From DASRCB01 sp035653295 (GTDB taxonomy: Bacteria; Acidobacteriota; Terriglobia; Bryobacterales; Bryobacteraceae), in NCBI GenBank assembly GCA_035653295.1, contig DASRCB010000298.1, forward strand, positions 1-36,970: a stretch of DNA of 36,970 nucleotides, in the 5' to 3' direction. Below are positions 35,848 to 36,970 of this stretch, piece by piece. The translations under genes were made by a program, and so were the position numbers. How positions within the stretch are numbered: the first letter of the stretch is position 1; each line of letters begins with the position of its first letter. The notes under the pieces are model-generated. The model was not told where the DNA came from. It did not search any database and was given only the letters and a program-made list of their open reading frames with translations.

Positions 35848-36104
35848 TTCGACGGAGGATCGGCGAGTCGCTGTTCGTTGGGGACGACGTCGAGATCGAA
35901 CTGCTGGACATCTGCGGCGGGCAGGTGAAGCTCGGAATCAATGCGCCCCGCGAAGTAGTGATTCTGCGCCGCGAGGTTCGGCTCACGGCAGAGGCCAATC
36001 GGCTCGCGGCGCGCCACGTCTCACCGGAGGTGCTGGCGCGGCTGACGAAAAAGATTCAATTCCTCGCTCACGAAGGCGTGTTCCCTCCCGATAAGCACCA
36101 GTGA
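35838..36104 (+). CDS. csrA: Carbon storage/flagellin translation regulator CsrA
   Basis: 88 residues; the usual length is about 60-75, so there is a C-terminal tail of about 25 residues (PEVLARLTKKIQFLAHEGVFPPDKHQ). Core: MLVIRRRIGESLFVGDDVEIELLDICGGQVKLGINAPREVVILRREV region with the first RNA-contacting strand and the RRE motif of the last strand intact. CsrA dimers bind GGA motifs in mRNA leaders, typically covering the ribosome-binding site. GGAGG lies 7 bases before the ATG, a canonical site unlike many other starts here. It overlaps fliW and lies 81 bases before flagellin. Confidence 0.93.
   Translation: MLVIRRRIGESLFVGDDVEIELLDICGGQVKLGINAPREVVILRREVRLTAEANRLAARHVSPEVLARLTKKIQFLAHEGVFPPDKHQ
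36087..36094 (+). promoter_or_regulatory. Candidate FliA (sigma-28) -10 element CCCGATAA for flagellin
   Basis: CCCGATAA matches 7 of 8 positions of the sigma-28 -10 consensus GCCGATAA. It lies inside the last codons of csrA, and the expected -35 position (about TCAC) is a poor match to TAAA. If used, the transcript would begin near 36102 and have a leader of about 84 bases. Confidence 0.3.
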
Positions 36105-36139
36105 AGGAACTTGCAGGGCGCTCCGAAAAGGCGCCAGGG

Positions 36140-36181
36140 CGGGAACGGAATCCCGACTGAGTTCCCGAAGATCAAGGAGAA
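36140..36181 (+). promoter_or_regulatory. Flagellin leader hairpin with two GGA motifs (predicted CsrA-binding sites)
   Basis: CGGGAAC (36140-36146) pairs with GTTCCCG (36161-36167) leaving a 14-base loop that opens with GGA. Just beyond it, ATCAAGGAGAAG (36171-36182) holds the Shine-Dalgarno AAGGAG (36174-36179), 6 bases before the GTG, and reads as the CsrA core CAAGGA. One GGA in a loop and one at the ribosome-binding site is the geometry of CsrA-repressed flagellin leaders in Bacillus. A smaller hairpin, GGCGC/GCGCC, lies at about 36119-36136. Confidence 0.55.
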
Positions 36182-36185
36182 GATT

Positions 36186-36970
36186 GTGGCCTTCAGTATC
36201 AATACCAATGTTGCGTCCCTGCAGGCGCAGAACTACCTCAGGAACAACAGCAATTTCCAGCAGAAGACGATTAACCGCGTTACTTCCGGCCTTCGGATCG
36301 TTAACAGTGGTGATGATGCCGCGGGTCTCGCGATCGCCAACGGCATGCGCTCTGATGAAGCAGTGCTGAATCAGGGCGTGCGCAACGCCAACGACGGTCT
36401 CAGCCAGCTGCAGATTGCCGACGGCGGCATGAGCAACATCAGCCAGTTGCTCGACCGCGCCCGCACGCTGGCCACGCAGTCGGCATCGGGCACGTTCACC
36501 GGCGACCGCTCCGTTCTGAACAGTGAATTCCAAAGCGTCGTCGGTGAAATCGACCGCCAGGCTCAGTCCATTGGGCTGAACACCGGCGGCAATCTTGCCC
36601 GGTCGCTGCAGGTGTTTATCGGAGGCGGCAAGGGTGACACCAGCGGGGCCGTCATTAATAACGGTTCGGTTTATCTGGACCTGAGCAGCTCGACCATCGA
36701 CACCGAGAGTCTGGGGCTGAAAGGCTTCACCGCGGGTTATCATCCGACGACGGCGACAGCGCCGGATTCGGGCTTCTATGATCTGGCTTCGGCCAGCACC
36801 ACCAGCGTGGCGAGCATCATTTCGATCAACCTGCCGGCGAACAACACCACGCAGTTCACGTTGTCCGGGCCGGGTTTCAGTTCCGTACCGGTAAGCGTCA
36901 ACCTCTCCAACGTCGCAGATGCAAACTCCCTTGCCGATGCGGTAAACGCGGGAATCCAGGCGGCGGAGCT
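36186..36970 (+). CDS. fliC: Flagellin (3' end outside window)
   Basis: At least 261 codons from GTG at 36186, open to the window edge. The conserved N-terminal D0/D1 region is intact: AFSINTNVASLQAQNYLRNN, then QKTINRVTSGLRIVNSGDDAAGLAIANGM, LNQGVRNANDGLSQLQIADGGMSNISQLLDRARTLATQSASG and FQSVVGEIDRQAQ regions. The later part (from about 150) is the variable D2/D3-type region, rich in Ser/Thr (LSSSTIDTES, TTATAPDSGF, SASTTSVAS), a candidate target for O-glycosylation. The start codon follows AAGGAG at 6 bases. Likely under CsrA/FliW control. Confidence 0.95.
   Translation, partial: MAFSINTNVASLQAQNYLRNNSNFQQKTINRVTSGLRIVNSGDDAAGLAIANGMRSDEAVLNQGVRNANDGLSQLQIADGGMSNISQLLDRARTLATQSASGTFTGDRSVLNSEFQSVVGEIDRQAQSIGLNTGGNLARSLQVFIGGGKGDTSGAVINNGSVYLDLSSSTIDTESLGLKGFTAGYHPTTATAPDSGFYDLASASTTSVASIISINLPANNTTQFTLSGPGFSSVPVSVNLSNVADANSLADAVNAGIQAAE

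Noticed and set aside
36087..36120. Sigma-54 promoter for flagellin
   Set aside because: No GG-N10-GC pair with proper flanks was found; the partial sigma-28 -10 element is the better candidate though its -35 is poor.

Overview
The window reads as chromosomal DNA of a GC-rich, Gram-negative bacterium, most likely an acidobacterium of the Solibacter/Bryobacter type. This is inferred from gene content: an orphan double-module MacB/FtsX permease of the kind abundant in acidobacteria, a BTAD-type ATPase regulator, a DUF3311/SSS symporter pair and a 55-residue Lmo0937-like membrane protein. I see no rRNA, tRNA, CRISPR array, transposase, integrase or phage gene, and no intergenic stretch longer than about 270 bases.

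Region 1 (1-8869): a GT39-like membrane protein whose 5' end is probably outside the window, a secreted M24 aminopeptidase, a CHASE2 histidine kinase with its NtrC-type response regulator, then on the minus strand a cysteine-cluster (YkgJ-type) protein and the orphan permease. Region 2 (9004-16441): an AlaC-like aminotransferase, a GNAT acetyltransferase, a secreted M28 peptidase, a small membrane protein missed by length cut-offs (12799-12966, minus), and an NtrY/NtrX-like two-component pair whose regulator carries GAFPGA instead of GAFTGA. Region 3 (16709-23058): a large BTAD-ATPase-TPR regulator, an FAD-linked oxidoreductase, and a DUF3311 protein overlapping a sodium:solute symporter.

Region 4 (23132-35364) is a glycan-modification island: DegT/DnrJ aminotransferase, a translationally coupled minus-strand trio (hexapeptide acyltransferase, TPR-GT41 glycosyltransferase, FemAB-like acyltransferase), PfkB sugar kinase, an unknown 98-residue protein, AsnB-like amidotransferase, GT4 glycosyltransferase, SAM methyltransferase, GT39-like membrane protein and RmlB. 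Region 5 (35389-36970) starts 24 bases away from rmlB with fliW, csrA and the first 261 codons of flagellin, whose leader carries candidate CsrA-binding elements.

The most interesting reading is that regions 4 and 5 belong together: a TPR-OGT-type glycosyltransferase with nucleotide-sugar tailoring enzymes beside flagellin resembles a flagellin glycosylation island. The rival reading is an exopolysaccharide (PEP-CTERM/XrtA-type) cluster. Two global features also stand out. At least eight gene starts have a TANNNT box 6-8 bases upstream, suggesting widespread leaderless transcription, and all five convergent gene junctions either overlap or are separated by 3 bases.
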